NCBI RefSeq assembly: GCF_008119785.1 | Contig: NZ_VSFA01000070.1 | Location: forward strand, 1-37,404 | Source: Micromonospora sp. MP36 | GTDB taxonomy: Bacteria; Actinomycetota; Actinomycetes; Mycobacteriales; Micromonosporaceae | Reading direction: 5' to 3' | DNA length: 37,404 nucleotides | Shown here: piece by piece, positions 8,340 to 16,313 of the stretch | Layout: each line of letters starts with the position of its first letter | Position numbering within the stretch: position 1 is the first letter of the stretch | The notes under the pieces: generated by a model | The model's input: the letters and a program-made list of their open reading frames with translations, nothing else | Told to the model about the DNA's origin: nothing | Database searches by the model: none | Program-made: the position numbers and the translations under genes

Positions 8340-11300
8340 ATGAGCACGCCCACTGCCGACGGCCCCGTCGTAGACCCGGCCACCCCGGAGGCCGGCGTCG
8401 TCGCGGTCGTCGCCCACCGGAAGAAGACCTTCGGCGGTGGCCTCGACGAGCTGCGGACCCGCCTGGTCGCCGCCGGGGTCGGCCAGCTCCTCTGGTACGA
8501 GGTGCCGAAGAGCCGCAAGGCGCCGAAGAAGGTACGCAAGGCCCTCGACCGGGGCGCCGCGCTGATCCTGTTGTGGGGCGGCGACGGGATGGTGCAGCGC
8601 TGCGCCGACGCCCTGGCCGGGACGGAGGTGCCGATGGCCATCCTGCCCGCCGGCACCGCGAACCTCTTCGCCGGCAACCTGGGCATCCCCACCGACCTGC
8701 CCGAGGCGGTCCGGATCGCCCTGCACGGCCAGCGACGCAGGCTCGACCTGGGCCGGCTCAACGGGGAGCACTTCGCCGTGATGGCCGGCGCGGGCTTCGA
8801 CGGCGACCTGATCCGCGACGCCGACCGCAGGCTCAAGGGCCGGCTGGGCCGGGTCGCGTACGTCTGGACCGGGCTGCGGCACGTACGCGGCGAGCTGGTC
8901 CGCACCCGGATCCGGGTGGACGGCGCCGACTGGTTCGACGGCGAGGCGAGCTGCGTGCTCTTCGGCAACGTCGGCACGATCACCGGTGGCATCCCCGCCT
9001 TCGACGACGCCCGCCCGGACGACGGCGCCCTGGAGATCGGCGTCGCCACCGCGAGCGGCGCGGTCGACTGGGCGCGGACGCTGGGGCGGATGGCCGCCGG
9101 CCGCTCCGCCGACTCGCCGTTCGTCCGGATCACCCGTGGGCGCCGGGTCCGGGTGCGCTTCGCCGCGCCGAAGACGTACGAGCTGGACGGCGGCGCGCGG
9201 GGCACGGCGCGGCGGCTGAAGGTGAAGGCGGTGCCCGGGGCGTTGACCGTCTGCTGCCCTGGCCGAGCCGAGCCGGGCCAGCCACCGGGTCACGCCGCGG
9301 ACGGCCGCGGCGCAGCCGATCCCGACGGCGAGCGAGGCGAGCAGTGCCAGCTCGGGCGACCACGGCCCGACCACCGGCAGCACCTGCCAGTGGGTCAGGT
9401 AGATCCAGAGGGAACTGCCGGCCAACACGGCGGCCGCTCGGTTGACGGCCGGCAGGCTGGGCAGCCGGGGCACCCAGACCAGCAGGGCGAAGCCGGCCAC
9501 GATGAACGCCTCCCGGTACGGCTGGCCGAAGAACCCGGGCACGGTGAGCGCGGCGACGGCGGTGACCACCACCCGCCGCGCGGTCCCGCGCGCCCGAGCG
9601 GCCGCCCAGCCCAGCGCGAAGAGCCAGCCGACGACCACCGACTCCGGCACGTGTCCGCGGGTGGCGAGCCCGGGCAGGTCGTACCGGGTGACCAGGCCGA
9701 GGAGGGCGAGCGCCAGCGGCAGCCCGAACGGGTACCGGCGTTCGATCCGGTCCACGGCCGGTACGGCGATCAGCACGGTGACCACCAGGAGGAGGTGGAC
9801 CAGCGCCTCGATGAACCAGAAATGCCACTGGGTTGCTCCGTCGTGCGGGCCGAGGACGCCGTTGAGCAGCAGCACGTTGGCCAGCGTGTAGTCGCCGGTG
9901 ACCGCGCCGGCCAGGGCGATCCAGGCCACCGACGGCAGCACGATCCGGCCGACGGCGCGGACGCCGCCGCGTACCCGCTCCCGCCGGGGCGCGGTGGTGA
10001 GCTGAAAGCGGGCGAAGTTGAACCCGGCGACGGCGAGCAGCAGATGCGCGCCGCCCTTGATGGTGAAGACCGGGATGTGTGAGCCGACGATGACGACGAT
10101 CGCCAGCGCCCGCAGGGCCACGCCGGTCTCCAGCACCCGCCGCCGGGTCGGCCGGGTCGGCGCCGGCCGGGCCAGCTCCCGGATGGGGCTGGTGTGCCAG
10201 TCGGCGAGCAGGTCGCCGAGGAGTTCCTGCAGGCGGACGGACGCCGCCACGTAGGACAGCGAGTCGCCGCCCAGGTCGACGAAGCTCTGGTCGGGGCTGA
10301 CGTCGGGCTGGTCCAGCAGTTCGGCGTAGAGCCGGCAGAGCTGGTCCGGACCCGCCCCGGAGGGCGCGGAGGCGGGCGCTGGCGGCGCGGCCAGGGCGCG
10401 GACGGCCGCCAGGTCCGGCTTGCCGTTGCCCAGCCGGGGCAGCTCGGCCAGCACGTGCGCACGGACCGCGCGGGCCGGCAGCCCCGCAGCGGCGGCGGCC
10501 AGGCGGCGCACCCGGCCGGGGTGGTGAGCGCCGGTCGCGGCCACCACCAGCTCGCGGTCCGTCCCGACGCAGTACGCCTCGACGCCCGCCCGCCGCAGCC
10601 GCTCCGCCACGCGCCGTGGGTCGACCCGCAGGCCGAAGATCTTCGCGAACTCGGCGGCCCGCCCGACGATCTCGTAGAGCCCGTCCGGCGCACGCCGGGC
10701 CACGTCGCCGGTGTGCAGCTCCGTGACGGTGCGTCCGAGGGCCAGGTCGCCCGGCCGTTCGGCGTAGCCGAGCATCACGTTGGGTCCGGCGTAGACCAGC
10801 TCGCCGGTGTCCGGCTCGGGCCGGTCCGGCAGCGGGCGCAGCCGGAACGACCCGCCGGGGATCGGCAGCCCGATCGCCTCCGGTCGGTGCTCGGCCAGCT
10901 CCGGCGGCAGGTACGCCATCCGGGCGGTGGCCTCGGTCTGGCCGTACATGACGAAGAACCGCCAGCCGTGGCGGCGGCCGAGGGCGGCGTACCTGGTCAC
11001 CCGTTGCGGGTCGAGTCGGCCGCCGGCCTGGGTGAGGTAGCGCAGGTGGGGTAGGTGCATCCGGTCGAAGCCGACCCGGTCCAGCAGGTCGAAGGTGTAC
11101 GGCACGCCGGCCAGGGTGGTGCCGTGCGCGGCGTGGAACAGCTTCCAGAAGCAGCGGTCGGTGACCGACAGTCCGGTGAGGATCAGCGCCGCCCCGCGGA
11201 GCAGGTGGCTGTTCACCACCGACAGGCCGTAGCAGTAGTGCAGCGGCAGGGTGGTGGCGGCCCGGTCGGTGTCGCGGATGTCGAGATACTCGGCGATCGC

Positions 11301-11765
11301 TTCGGCATTGGCCTGCAGGTTCGCCGACGACAGCCGGACCAGCTTAGGGGAGCCGGTCGACCCGGAGGTGCTGAGCAGCAGCGCCAGCTCGGGGTGCAGC
11401 TCGTGGCGGCTGCCGGGGCGACGCTCGTCCACCACGAGTTCCCCGTCGACGCGGCCGATCACGACATCCGGGTCGTACGCCTGGGTCAGCTCGGTGGTCG
11501 CGGTGTCGTGGTCTCCGGGCACCAGCAGCAGGGGATGTCCGCCGGCCAGCGCGGCCAGGTACGCGACCAGCTCGTCGACCCGGTTCGCGCCAGCGAGCAG
11601 CACCAGCCGGCGGACCGGGCCGAGCCGGGCGACCAGCTCGCTGATCCGCTCGGCCAGCTCGGCGTAGCTGAGCCGGCCGTCGGCGGTGATCACTGCCGGC
11701 CGGTCGCCGTGCCCGGCCAGGGCGCGGACGAACGGCGCCGGCCCGGTGTGGGGGAGGACGCGCAT
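8256..11765 (-). CDS. Adenylation domain - carrier protein - acyltransferase-3 hybrid; recognisable protein ends near 9260, frame stays open to 8256
   Basis: Three domains in one chain. (1) Residues 1-455 are an acyl/aminoacyl adenylation domain: STSGSTGSPK (132-141), YGQTEAT (274-280), HTGDVAR (351-357), FGLRVDPRR (377-385) and the catalytic Lys in GNGKPD (446-451). (2) Residues about 470-530 are a carrier protein with the phosphopantetheine site GGDSLS (Ser502). (3) Residues about 540-835 are a multi-pass acyltransferase-3 domain (LRALAIVVIVGSHIPVF, GGAHLLLAVAGFNFARF, QWHFWFIEALVHLLL). It could activate an acid, load it on the carrier and transfer it to an acceptor at the membrane. Substrate and acceptor are unknown. 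There is no condensation domain. An iron box lies 11 bases upstream, predicting expression in low iron. Beyond residue 835 the frame runs antisense to the lipid-kinase gene and is probably not protein. Confidence 0.85.
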   Translation of the reverse strand: MRVLPHTGPAPFVRALAGHGDRPAVITADGRLSYAELAERISELVARLGPVRRLVLLAGANRVDELVAYLAALAGGHPLLLVPGDHDTATTELTQAYDPDVVIGRVDGELVVDERRPGSRHELHPELALLLSTSGSTGSPKLVRLSSANLQANAEAIAEYLDIRDTDRAATTLPLHYCYGLSVVNSHLLRGAALILTGLSVTDRCFWKLFHAAHGTTLAGVPYTFDLLDRVGFDRMHLPHLRYLTQAGGRLDPQRVTRYAALGRRHGWRFFVMYGQTEATARMAYLPPELAEHRPEAIGLPIPGGSFRLRPLPDRPEPDTGELVYAGPNVMLGYAERPGDLALGRTVTELHTGDVARRAPDGLYEIVGRAAEFAKIFGLRVDPRRVAERLRRAGVEAYCVGTDRELVVAATGAHHPGRVRRLAAAAAGLPARAVRAHVLAELPRLGNGKPDLAAVRALAAPPAPASAPSGAGPDQLCRLYAELLDQPDVSPDQSFVDLGGDSLSYVAASVRLQELLGDLLADWHTSPIRELARPAPTRPTRRRVLETGVALRALAIVVIVGSHIPVFTIKGGAHLLLAVAGFNFARFQLTTAPRRERVRGGVRAVGRIVLPSVAWIALAGAVTGDYTLANVLLLNGVLGPHDGATQWHFWFIEALVHLLLVVTVLIAVPAVDRIERRYPFGLPLALALLGLVTRYDLPGLATRGHVPESVVVGWLFALGWAAARARGTARRVVVTAVAALTVPGFFGQPYREAFIVAGFALLVWVPRLPSLPAVNRAAAVLAGSSLWIYLTHWQVLPVVGPWSPELALLASLAVGIGCAAAVRGVTRWLARLGSARAADGQRPGHRLHLQPPRRAPRAAVQLVRLRRGEAHPDPAPTGDPDERRVGGAAGGHPPQRPRPVDRAARGGDADLQGAVVRAGVVEGGDATGDRADVAEEHAARLAVEPVGAVHPDPGADQLAAYVPQPGPDVRDPAQPALEPAVGVADQVAVEARAGHHGEVLPVEPAQVEPASLAVQGDPDRLGQVGGDAQVAGEEVRGAGGQDGHRHLRPGQGVGAALHHPVAAPQQDQRGAPVEGLAYLLRRLAALRHLVPEELADPGGDQAGPQLVEATAEGLLPVGDDRDDAGLRGGRVYDGAVGSGRAHGPGGTQRSARARLDTPRDAPTSTSGTL
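8340..10082 (+). CDS. Diacylglycerol kinase-like lipid kinase; recognisable protein ends near 9260, frame stays open to 10082
   Basis: Residues 1-307 match the DAGK catalytic (LCB5/YegS-type) family, which phosphorylates diacylglycerol or a related lipid with ATP at the membrane. Visible are GGDGM (80-84, nucleotide-binding loop), LPAGTANLF (102-110), the core AGAGFDGD, and a C-terminal lobe ending with the usual LDGG and PGALTVCCP. Family members normally stop within a few residues of that last motif. Here no stop occurs: codons after 9260 read on for about 270 residues that are hydrophilic, Gly/Gln/Asp-rich and antisense to the acyltransferase gene, so they are probably not genuine protein. 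The ATG at 8340 has only a weak GGGA upstream. A lost intergenic segment or sequence error at the junction is the simplest explanation. Confidence 0.8.
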   Translation: MSTPTADGPVVDPATPEAGVVAVVAHRKKTFGGGLDELRTRLVAAGVGQLLWYEVPKSRKAPKKVRKALDRGAALILLWGGDGMVQRCADALAGTEVPMAILPAGTANLFAGNLGIPTDLPEAVRIALHGQRRRLDLGRLNGEHFAVMAGAGFDGDLIRDADRRLKGRLGRVAYVWTGLRHVRGELVRTRIRVDGADWFDGEASCVLFGNVGTITGGIPAFDDARPDDGALEIGVATASGAVDWARTLGRMAAGRSADSPFVRITRGRRVRVRFAAPKTYELDGGARGTARRLKVKAVPGALTVCCPGRAEPGQPPGHAADGRGAADPDGERGEQCQLGRPRPDHRQHLPVGQVDPEGTAGQHGGRSVDGRQAGQPGHPDQQGEAGHDERLPVRLAEEPGHGERGDGGDHHPPRGPARPSGRPAQREEPADDHRLRHVSAGGEPGQVVPGDQAEEGERQRQPERVPAFDPVHGRYGDQHGDHQEEVDQRLDEPEMPLGCSVVRAEDAVEQQHVGQRVVAGDRAGQGDPGHRRQHDPADGADAAAYPLPPGRGGELKAGEVEPGDGEQQMRAALDGEDRDV

Positions 11766-11775
11766 GGCCGACAGG

Positions 11776-11794
11776 TTAGGGGAGCCTCACCTAA
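11776..11794 (-). promoter_or_regulatory. Iron box (DtxR/IdeR-type operator) of the adenylation-acyltransferase gene
   Basis: TTAGGGGAGCCTCACCTAA matches 16 of 19 positions of the actinobacterial iron box TTAGGTTAGGCTCACCTAA that I know as bound by Fe(II)-loaded DtxR/IdeR/DmdR repressors. It lies 11 bases upstream of the minus-strand ATG at 11765, where bound repressor would block initiation. It is 38 bases from the second box in the same 84-bp divergent region. Confidence 0.8.
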
Positions 11795-11832
11795 TTTCCA
11801 GCAAGGGGGTGGCTTGCTTCAACCGGGGCCAG

Positions 11833-11851
11833 TAAGGTAAGCCTTACCTGT
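11833..11851 (+). promoter_or_regulatory. Iron box overlapping the start codon of the ferric-binding protein gene
   Basis: TAAGGTAAGCCTTACCTGT contains a near-perfect palindrome (AGGTAAG / CTTACCT) and matches 16 of 19 positions of the symmetrical IdeR consensus TTAGGTAAGCCTTACCTAA. Its last two bases are the first two bases of the GTG start codon at 11850. The hexamer TAAGGT at 11833-11838 could double as the -10 element, which would put the transcript start at or next to the GTG (a leaderless mRNA). Iron-loaded repressor would then cover the whole initiation region. Confidence 0.8.
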
Positions 11852-12887
11852 GCGACAGCGTCTCAGTTTCCTTCTGGCCAGCACTCTCGCCGGCCTGTTG
11901 TCCCTGACCGCCTGCGGCGGCCCCGACGGCGACCCGGGCAAGCCCGGCGACAAGCGGCTGACCGTCTACAGCGGCCGCAGCGAGGCCCTGGTCAAGCCGG
12001 TGCTGGAGGAGTTCGAGAAGGCCCGCGGCGTCAAGGTCGACGTGCGCTACGGCACCACGTCCCAGATGGCCGCGCAGCTGCTGGAGGAGGGCAGGCGCAG
12101 CCCCGCCGACGCGTTCTTCGCCCAGGACGCCGGCGCGCTCGGCGCGGTCAGCAAGGCCGGCCTCTTCGCGGTGTTGCCCGCCGAGCAGCTCGACCGGGTC
12201 CCGGCCGCGTACCGCGACGCCAACGGCCGGTGGGTCGGCGTCAGCGGCCGGTCCCGCGTCCTGGCCTACAACGCCGACCAGGTCCGCGCCGCCGAACTGC
12301 CGACGAGTGTGTTCGCGCTGACCGACCCGAAGTGGCGGGGCAAGATCGGTGTCGCCCCCACCAACGGCTCCTTCCAGGCGTTCATCACCGCCCTGCGGGT
12401 GCAGCACGGTGACGCCAAGGCGCGCGAGTTCCTCACCGGGCTCAAGGCCAACCAGCCGCAGATCCGGGAGGGCAACGTCCAGATCGTCGCCGACATCGAC
12501 GCCGGCACCCTCGCGGTCGGCCTGGTCAACCACTACTACGTGTACGAGCTGGCCAAGGAGCGCGGCGGCAGCACCGACGTGCTGAAGGCGAAGCTGCACT
12601 TCTTCCCTGACGGCGACACCGGTGGCCTGGTCAACGCGGCCGGCGTCGGCCTGCTGGAGCGGGCCGGCGCGGACCCGGACGCCCAGGCGCTGGTCGACTA
12701 CCTGCTCGGCACCGAGGCGCAGACCTACTTCGCCACCCAGACCTTCGAGTACCCCTTGGCGGCCGGGGTGCCCGCCGCGCCGGGTCTGCCGCAGCTGGCC
12801 GCCCTCGAGGCGCCGAAGATCGACCTCAACGACCTCGACACCCTCGACGCCACCGTCGCAATGATCAAGGAAGCGGGGCTGGCCTGA
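11850..12887 (+). CDS. fbpA: Ferric-iron ABC transporter substrate-binding lipoprotein (FbpA/FutA-like)
   Basis: A 345-residue type II periplasmic-binding-fold lipoprotein. Residues 1-22 are a signal peptide with lipobox LTAC (lipidated Cys22). The mature start KRLTVYSGR and the later SFQAFITALR are typical of the Fe(III)-binding family, and the ligand tyrosines are visible in NHYYVY (residues 228-232). It should capture ferric ion outside the membrane and deliver it to the permease encoded next. The GTG at 11850 is the first start codon after an in-frame TAA at 11838 and the only one that keeps the signal peptide. No normal ribosome binding site precedes it because the iron box occupies that space. 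It is first in a three-gene iron-repressed operon. Confidence 0.92.
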   Translation: MRQRLSFLLASTLAGLLSLTACGGPDGDPGKPGDKRLTVYSGRSEALVKPVLEEFEKARGVKVDVRYGTTSQMAAQLLEEGRRSPADAFFAQDAGALGAVSKAGLFAVLPAEQLDRVPAAYRDANGRWVGVSGRSRVLAYNADQVRAAELPTSVFALTDPKWRGKIGVAPTNGSFQAFITALRVQHGDAKAREFLTGLKANQPQIREGNVQIVADIDAGTLAVGLVNHYYVYELAKERGGSTDVLKAKLHFFPDGDTGGLVNAAGVGLLERAGADPDAQALVDYLLGTEAQTYFATQTFEYPLAAGVPAAPGLPQLAALEAPKIDLNDLDTLDATVAMIKEAGLA

Positions 12888-14455
12888 GCGCCGTCCTGGC
12901 CGGCGACCGTCGGGCGGACGCCCGGCGGTCGCCGCGCCGGCTGATCCGCCGTCCGGCGCTCACCGCCGCCTCGGCCGCCGCCGTCGCGGTCGCCCTGCTA
13001 CCGCTGGTCTACCTCGCCGTACGCGCCGGCGAGGCGGGCGGTGACCGAATCGCCGCCGAGCTGTTCACCGCGCGGGTCGCGGTGCTCGCCCTACGCAGCC
13101 TCGCTCTCGCCGCCGTGGTCACCGCCGCCTGCGCCGTGCTCGGCGTCGGCACCGCACTCCTGGTGGCCCGTACCGACCTGCCCGGCCGGCGGGTCTTCGG
13201 CGTCGTCGCCACGCTGCCGCTGGCCGTCCCCACCTATGTGGCCGGCTTCGCCTGGACCGCCACGGTCACCGGCTTCGAGGGCTTCTGGGCCGCCGCCCTG
13301 CTGCTCACCCTCTGCTCCTACCCGTACGTCTTCCTGCCCGCGGTCGCCGCGCTCAACCGGACCGACCCCGGCCAGGAGGAGGTGTCCCGATCACTCGGGA
13401 GGGGACCATGGGCCACCCTGTTCGGGGTGACCCTGCGCCAGATCCGCCCCGCCGTCGCCGCCGGAGCCCTGCTGGTCGCCTTGTACGTGCTCAGCGACTT
13501 CGGCGCGGTCTCCATCGTCCGGGTCGACACCTTCACCCGGGCCATCTTCACCGCGTTCAACCTCGGCTTCGACCGCACCGGCGCGCTCGTGCTGTCCACC
13601 GTGCTGGTGCTGCTCACCGTCCTGCTGATCGGCGCCGAGCTGACCACCCGCACCCGCGACGCCCGCTACGCCAGCACCGCCGTCCGACCCCCCGTACGGC
13701 TGCGGCTGGCCCGGTGGCGCGGGCCTGCGCTGGCCGGTCTGCTCGCGGTGAACGGGCTCGCCCTCGGCGTGCCGGCCGCCGGCCTGGCCCGATGGCTCGC
13801 GGCCGGGGTGTCCCGCCCCGGCTCCCTCGCCGAGATCGCGGCCGCCGCCGGCGCGTCGCTGACGGTCTCCCTCGCCGGTGCGGCACTGACCATGCTCCTC
13901 GCCCTGCCGCTGGGGCTGCTCACCGCACGAGCGCCGGGACCGGTCGCCACCGTGCTCGACCGGCTCACCTACGTGGCCCACGCCCTGCCCGGCGTGGTCA
14001 TCGGCCTCTCCCTGGTGTTCTTCGCGGTCAACGTGGCCTACCCCCTCTACCAGAGCGCCTGGCTGCTCGCCCTGGCGTACGCGGCGCTCTTCCTGCCCCT
14101 GGCCGTCGGCGCGGTGGCCGCCGCCGCCGCGCAGAGCCCGCCCGCCGTCGAAGAGGCCGCCCGGTCCCTCGGGCGTGGCCCGTTCACGGTGTTCCGCACG
14201 GTGACCCTGCCGCTGACGCTGCCCGGCATCGGCGCCGGCGCCGCGCTGACGTTCCTCACCTGCGTGAAGGAGCTCCCGGCCACCCTGCTCCTGCGCCCGA
14301 CCGGGATGGACACACTGGCCACCGAGCTGTGGACCCACACGTCCACCGCCGCGTACGCGGCCGCCGCCCCGTACGCCGCGATCCTGGTGGCGCTCGCCGC
14401 CGTGCCGACCTGGTTGCTCGCCGTCCGAACCGGACTCACCGGAGGCGCCCGATGA
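12884..14455 (+). CDS. fbpB: Ferric-iron ABC transporter permease (FbpB-like), probable CTG start
   Basis: A fused permease of about 523 residues with two BPD_transp_1 halves. EAA-type loops for contacting the ATPase are visible in both: near TDPGQEEVSRSLGRGP and near PPAVEEAARSLGRGP. About 12 hydrophobic segments are expected. The nearest standard start codon in frame is a GTG at 13082. However, the same frame from 12887 to 13081 encodes a basic leader (RRSPRRLIRRP) and a clear first membrane helix (LTAASAAAVAVALLPLVYLA) typical of this family, with no ATG, GTG or TTG. I therefore place the start at the CTG at 12884, which overlaps the TGA of the preceding gene (CTGA) and has GGAAG about ten bases upstream. 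If CTG is not used, the protein begins at 13082 and lacks helix 1. Confidence 0.85.
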   Translation: MSAVLAGDRRADARRSPRRLIRRPALTAASAAAVAVALLPLVYLAVRAGEAGGDRIAAELFTARVAVLALRSLALAAVVTAACAVLGVGTALLVARTDLPGRRVFGVVATLPLAVPTYVAGFAWTATVTGFEGFWAAALLLTLCSYPYVFLPAVAALNRTDPGQEEVSRSLGRGPWATLFGVTLRQIRPAVAAGALLVALYVLSDFGAVSIVRVDTFTRAIFTAFNLGFDRTGALVLSTVLVLLTVLLIGAELTTRTRDARYASTAVRPPVRLRLARWRGPALAGLLAVNGLALGVPAAGLARWLAAGVSRPGSLAEIAAAAGASLTVSLAGAALTMLLALPLGLLTARAPGPVATVLDRLTYVAHALPGVVIGLSLVFFAVNVAYPLYQSAWLLALAYAALFLPLAVGAVAAAAAQSPPAVEEAARSLGRGPFTVFRTVTLPLTLPGIGAGAALTFLTCVKELPATLLLRPTGMDTLATELWTHTSTAAYAAAAPYAAILVALAAVPTWLLAVRTGLTGGAR

Positions 14456-15486
14456 CCGAGAGGATGGTGACCCTGACCGGGGTGACCAAGTCGTACGGCC
14501 GGGTGACCGCGCTTGCCGGCGTCGACCTGGACGTCGCCCGCGGTGACCTGCTGGCCGTGCTCGGCCCGTCCGGCTGCGGCAAGACCACCCTGCTGCGCTG
14601 CCTCGCCGGCTTCGAACGGGTCGACTCCGGCGTGGTCACCGTCGCCGGGCGACAACTCGCAGGCGACCGGGTCCACGTGCCGCCGCACCGCCGCCGGGTC
14701 GCGGTCGTGCCGCAGGACGGCGCGCTCTTCCCGCACCTGTCCGTCGCGGACAACGTCGGCTACGGCCTGGCCCGGGCCGACCGGCGTGGCAGCCGGGTCG
14801 AGGAGGTGCTGGCCCTGGTCGGGCTCGCCGGATACGGCGGGCGGATGCCGCACCAGCTCTCCGGTGGCCAACAGCAGCGGGTGGCGGTGGCCCGGGCCCT
14901 GGCCCCTCGCCCGCCGCTGGTGCTCCTCGACGAGCCGTTCAGCGCTCTCGACGCCCAGCTCCGCGGCGAGCTGCGCGCCGACGTCCGCCAAGCGCTGCGC
15001 GCCGACGGGGCGACCGTCGTGCTGGTCACCCACGACCAGGGTGAGGCGCTGTCCATGGCGGACGCCGTGGCGGTGATGCAGGCCGGCCGGATCGTCCAGT
15101 GCGGTCCTCCGGCCGAGGTCTACCGCAACCCCGCGGACCCGTGGGTGGCCGCGTTCGTCGGCGACGCCGTGCTGCTGCCGGCCACCGTCGACGTCGATGT
15201 GGCGGTCACCCCGCTCGGCCGGTTGCCGCTACGCGGCCCGGCGACCGGCGGCACCGTCACCGTGCTCATCCGCCCCGAACAGCTCCGACTCGCCCCGAGC
15301 GGCGGGTCGGCCGCGACGGTGGTCCGGCAGGACTTCCACGGACACGACGCGCTGACCACCCTCCGGCTGCCCGACGGCACCCTGCTCACCGCGCGGACGC
15401 TCGACGAGGGCGCCGCGCTGTCCGCCGGCACCCAGGTCAGGGTGACGGTCCGCGGGCAGGTCCGGGCGTACGCCGGGCCGGTCTGA
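14452..15486 (+). CDS. fbpC: Ferric-iron ABC transporter ATP-binding protein (FbpC-like)
   Basis: A 344-residue cytoplasmic ATPase of the importer. Walker A is GPSGCGKTT (38-46), the Q-loop Gln is in VVPQDG (about 88), the signature is LSGGQ (136-140), Walker B is LVLLDEP (156-162) and the switch His is in THD (194). A C-terminal TOBE-like region follows (about 235-340, including LIRPEQLRL), as in iron and putrescine/CUT1-type ATPases. Its ATG overlaps the permease stop (ATGA) and has GGAGGC eight bases upstream. With the two genes before it, it forms a complete importer, which supports ferric iron as substrate together with the operator and the Tyr-rich binding protein. Confidence 0.93.
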   Translation: MTERMVTLTGVTKSYGRVTALAGVDLDVARGDLLAVLGPSGCGKTTLLRCLAGFERVDSGVVTVAGRQLAGDRVHVPPHRRRVAVVPQDGALFPHLSVADNVGYGLARADRRGSRVEEVLALVGLAGYGGRMPHQLSGGQQQRVAVARALAPRPPLVLLDEPFSALDAQLRGELRADVRQALRADGATVVLVTHDQGEALSMADAVAVMQAGRIVQCGPPAEVYRNPADPWVAAFVGDAVLLPATVDVDVAVTPLGRLPLRGPATGGTVTVLIRPEQLRLAPSGGSAATVVRQDFHGHDALTTLRLPDGTLLTARTLDEGAALSAGTQVRVTVRGQVRAYAGPV

Positions 15487-15518
15487 GCCGCCGCCGGGCC
15501 GACCGGCAGGATGCGGGC

Positions 15519-16313
15519 ATGGACGACGACGTACGCGGATACCTCGCCGAGCTGGTGGACCGGGCCCGGGCGGTGCTCGGCGAGAATCTGGTCGGCGCGT
15601 ACGCGGCCGGCTCGGTGGGGCTGGGCGCGTACCAACCGGGACGCAGCGACGTGGACGTGGCGCTGGTGGTCGCCCGCCCACTCGACGGCGCGGCGAAGCG
15701 GGCGCTGGTGGAGCGGCTGCGGCACGAGGCCCTGCCCTGCCCGGCGCGCGGCCTGGAACTGGTCGCCTACCGGCGGGACGTCGCCGGCTCCGGCACCCCC
15801 GAGCCGGGCTTCGAGGTCGAACTCAACACCGGGGCGACCATGCCCTTCCGCGCCACGTACGACCCGGCCGACCGGCCCGCCGCCGATGGGCGCTTCTGGT
15901 ACGCCCTCGACCGCAGCATCCTGCGCCAGTCCGGGCTGAGCCTGCTCGGCCCGACCGCCGCCGACGTGTTCGCCGATCCCACGCCGGAGGACCTGCGCCG
16001 GCTGCTGGTCGCGGCGCTGACCTGGTGGCTGGCGCTGCCGACCCCACCCGGGGACGGCCCGGCCCCCGGCGCGGAGGACGCCGTGCTCGGCGCCTGCCGC
16101 TCCCTGGTTCGCTGCCGCGACGGCGTCTGGCTGGCCAAGGTGGACGCCGGGCGGCGGCTCGCGGCGGGACAGGCGCGGCCCGGCCCCGGCCGCGACGACG
16201 CCGACCTGATCGAGCGGTCGATCGCGGCCCGCCGGGGAGGCCTGCCGCCGAGTGGCCCCGAGGCCCGCGCCTTCCAGCGCCGGGTCCTCGACGAAATCGC
16301 CGGCGCGCATTGA
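15519..16313 (+). CDS. Nucleotidyltransferase, aminoglycoside-adenylyltransferase-like
   Basis: A 264-residue protein of the polymerase-beta-like nucleotidyltransferase superfamily. The active-site signature is GS at residues 31-32 followed by SDVDVALV, with metal-binding Asp44 and Asp46. The C-terminal half is helical with CRSLVRCRDGVWLAK, like the helical domain of AadA/ANT(3'')-type enzymes. It may transfer AMP to a small molecule such as an aminoglycoside, but resistance cannot be claimed from sequence; many actinomycete members are uncharacterised. The ATG at 15519 has GGCAGG about eight bases upstream. It starts 32 bases after fbpC on the same strand with no hairpin between, so read-through is possible though the function seems unrelated. 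Confidence 0.8.
   Translation: MDDDVRGYLAELVDRARAVLGENLVGAYAAGSVGLGAYQPGRSDVDVALVVARPLDGAAKRALVERLRHEALPCPARGLELVAYRRDVAGSGTPEPGFEVELNTGATMPFRATYDPADRPAADGRFWYALDRSILRQSGLSLLGPTAADVFADPTPEDLRRLLVAALTWWLALPTPPGDGPAPGAEDAVLGACRSLVRCRDGVWLAKVDAGRRLAAGQARPGPGRDDADLIERSIAARRGGLPPSGPEARAFQRRVLDEIAGAH

Noticed and set aside
8256..11765. A stand-alone NRPS siderophore gene
   Set aside because: Only adenylation and carrier domains are present, with no condensation or thioesterase domain and no other NRPS gene in the window.
15519..16313. A confirmed aminoglycoside-resistance gene
   Set aside because: Only the superfamily signature is visible; resistance cannot be inferred.
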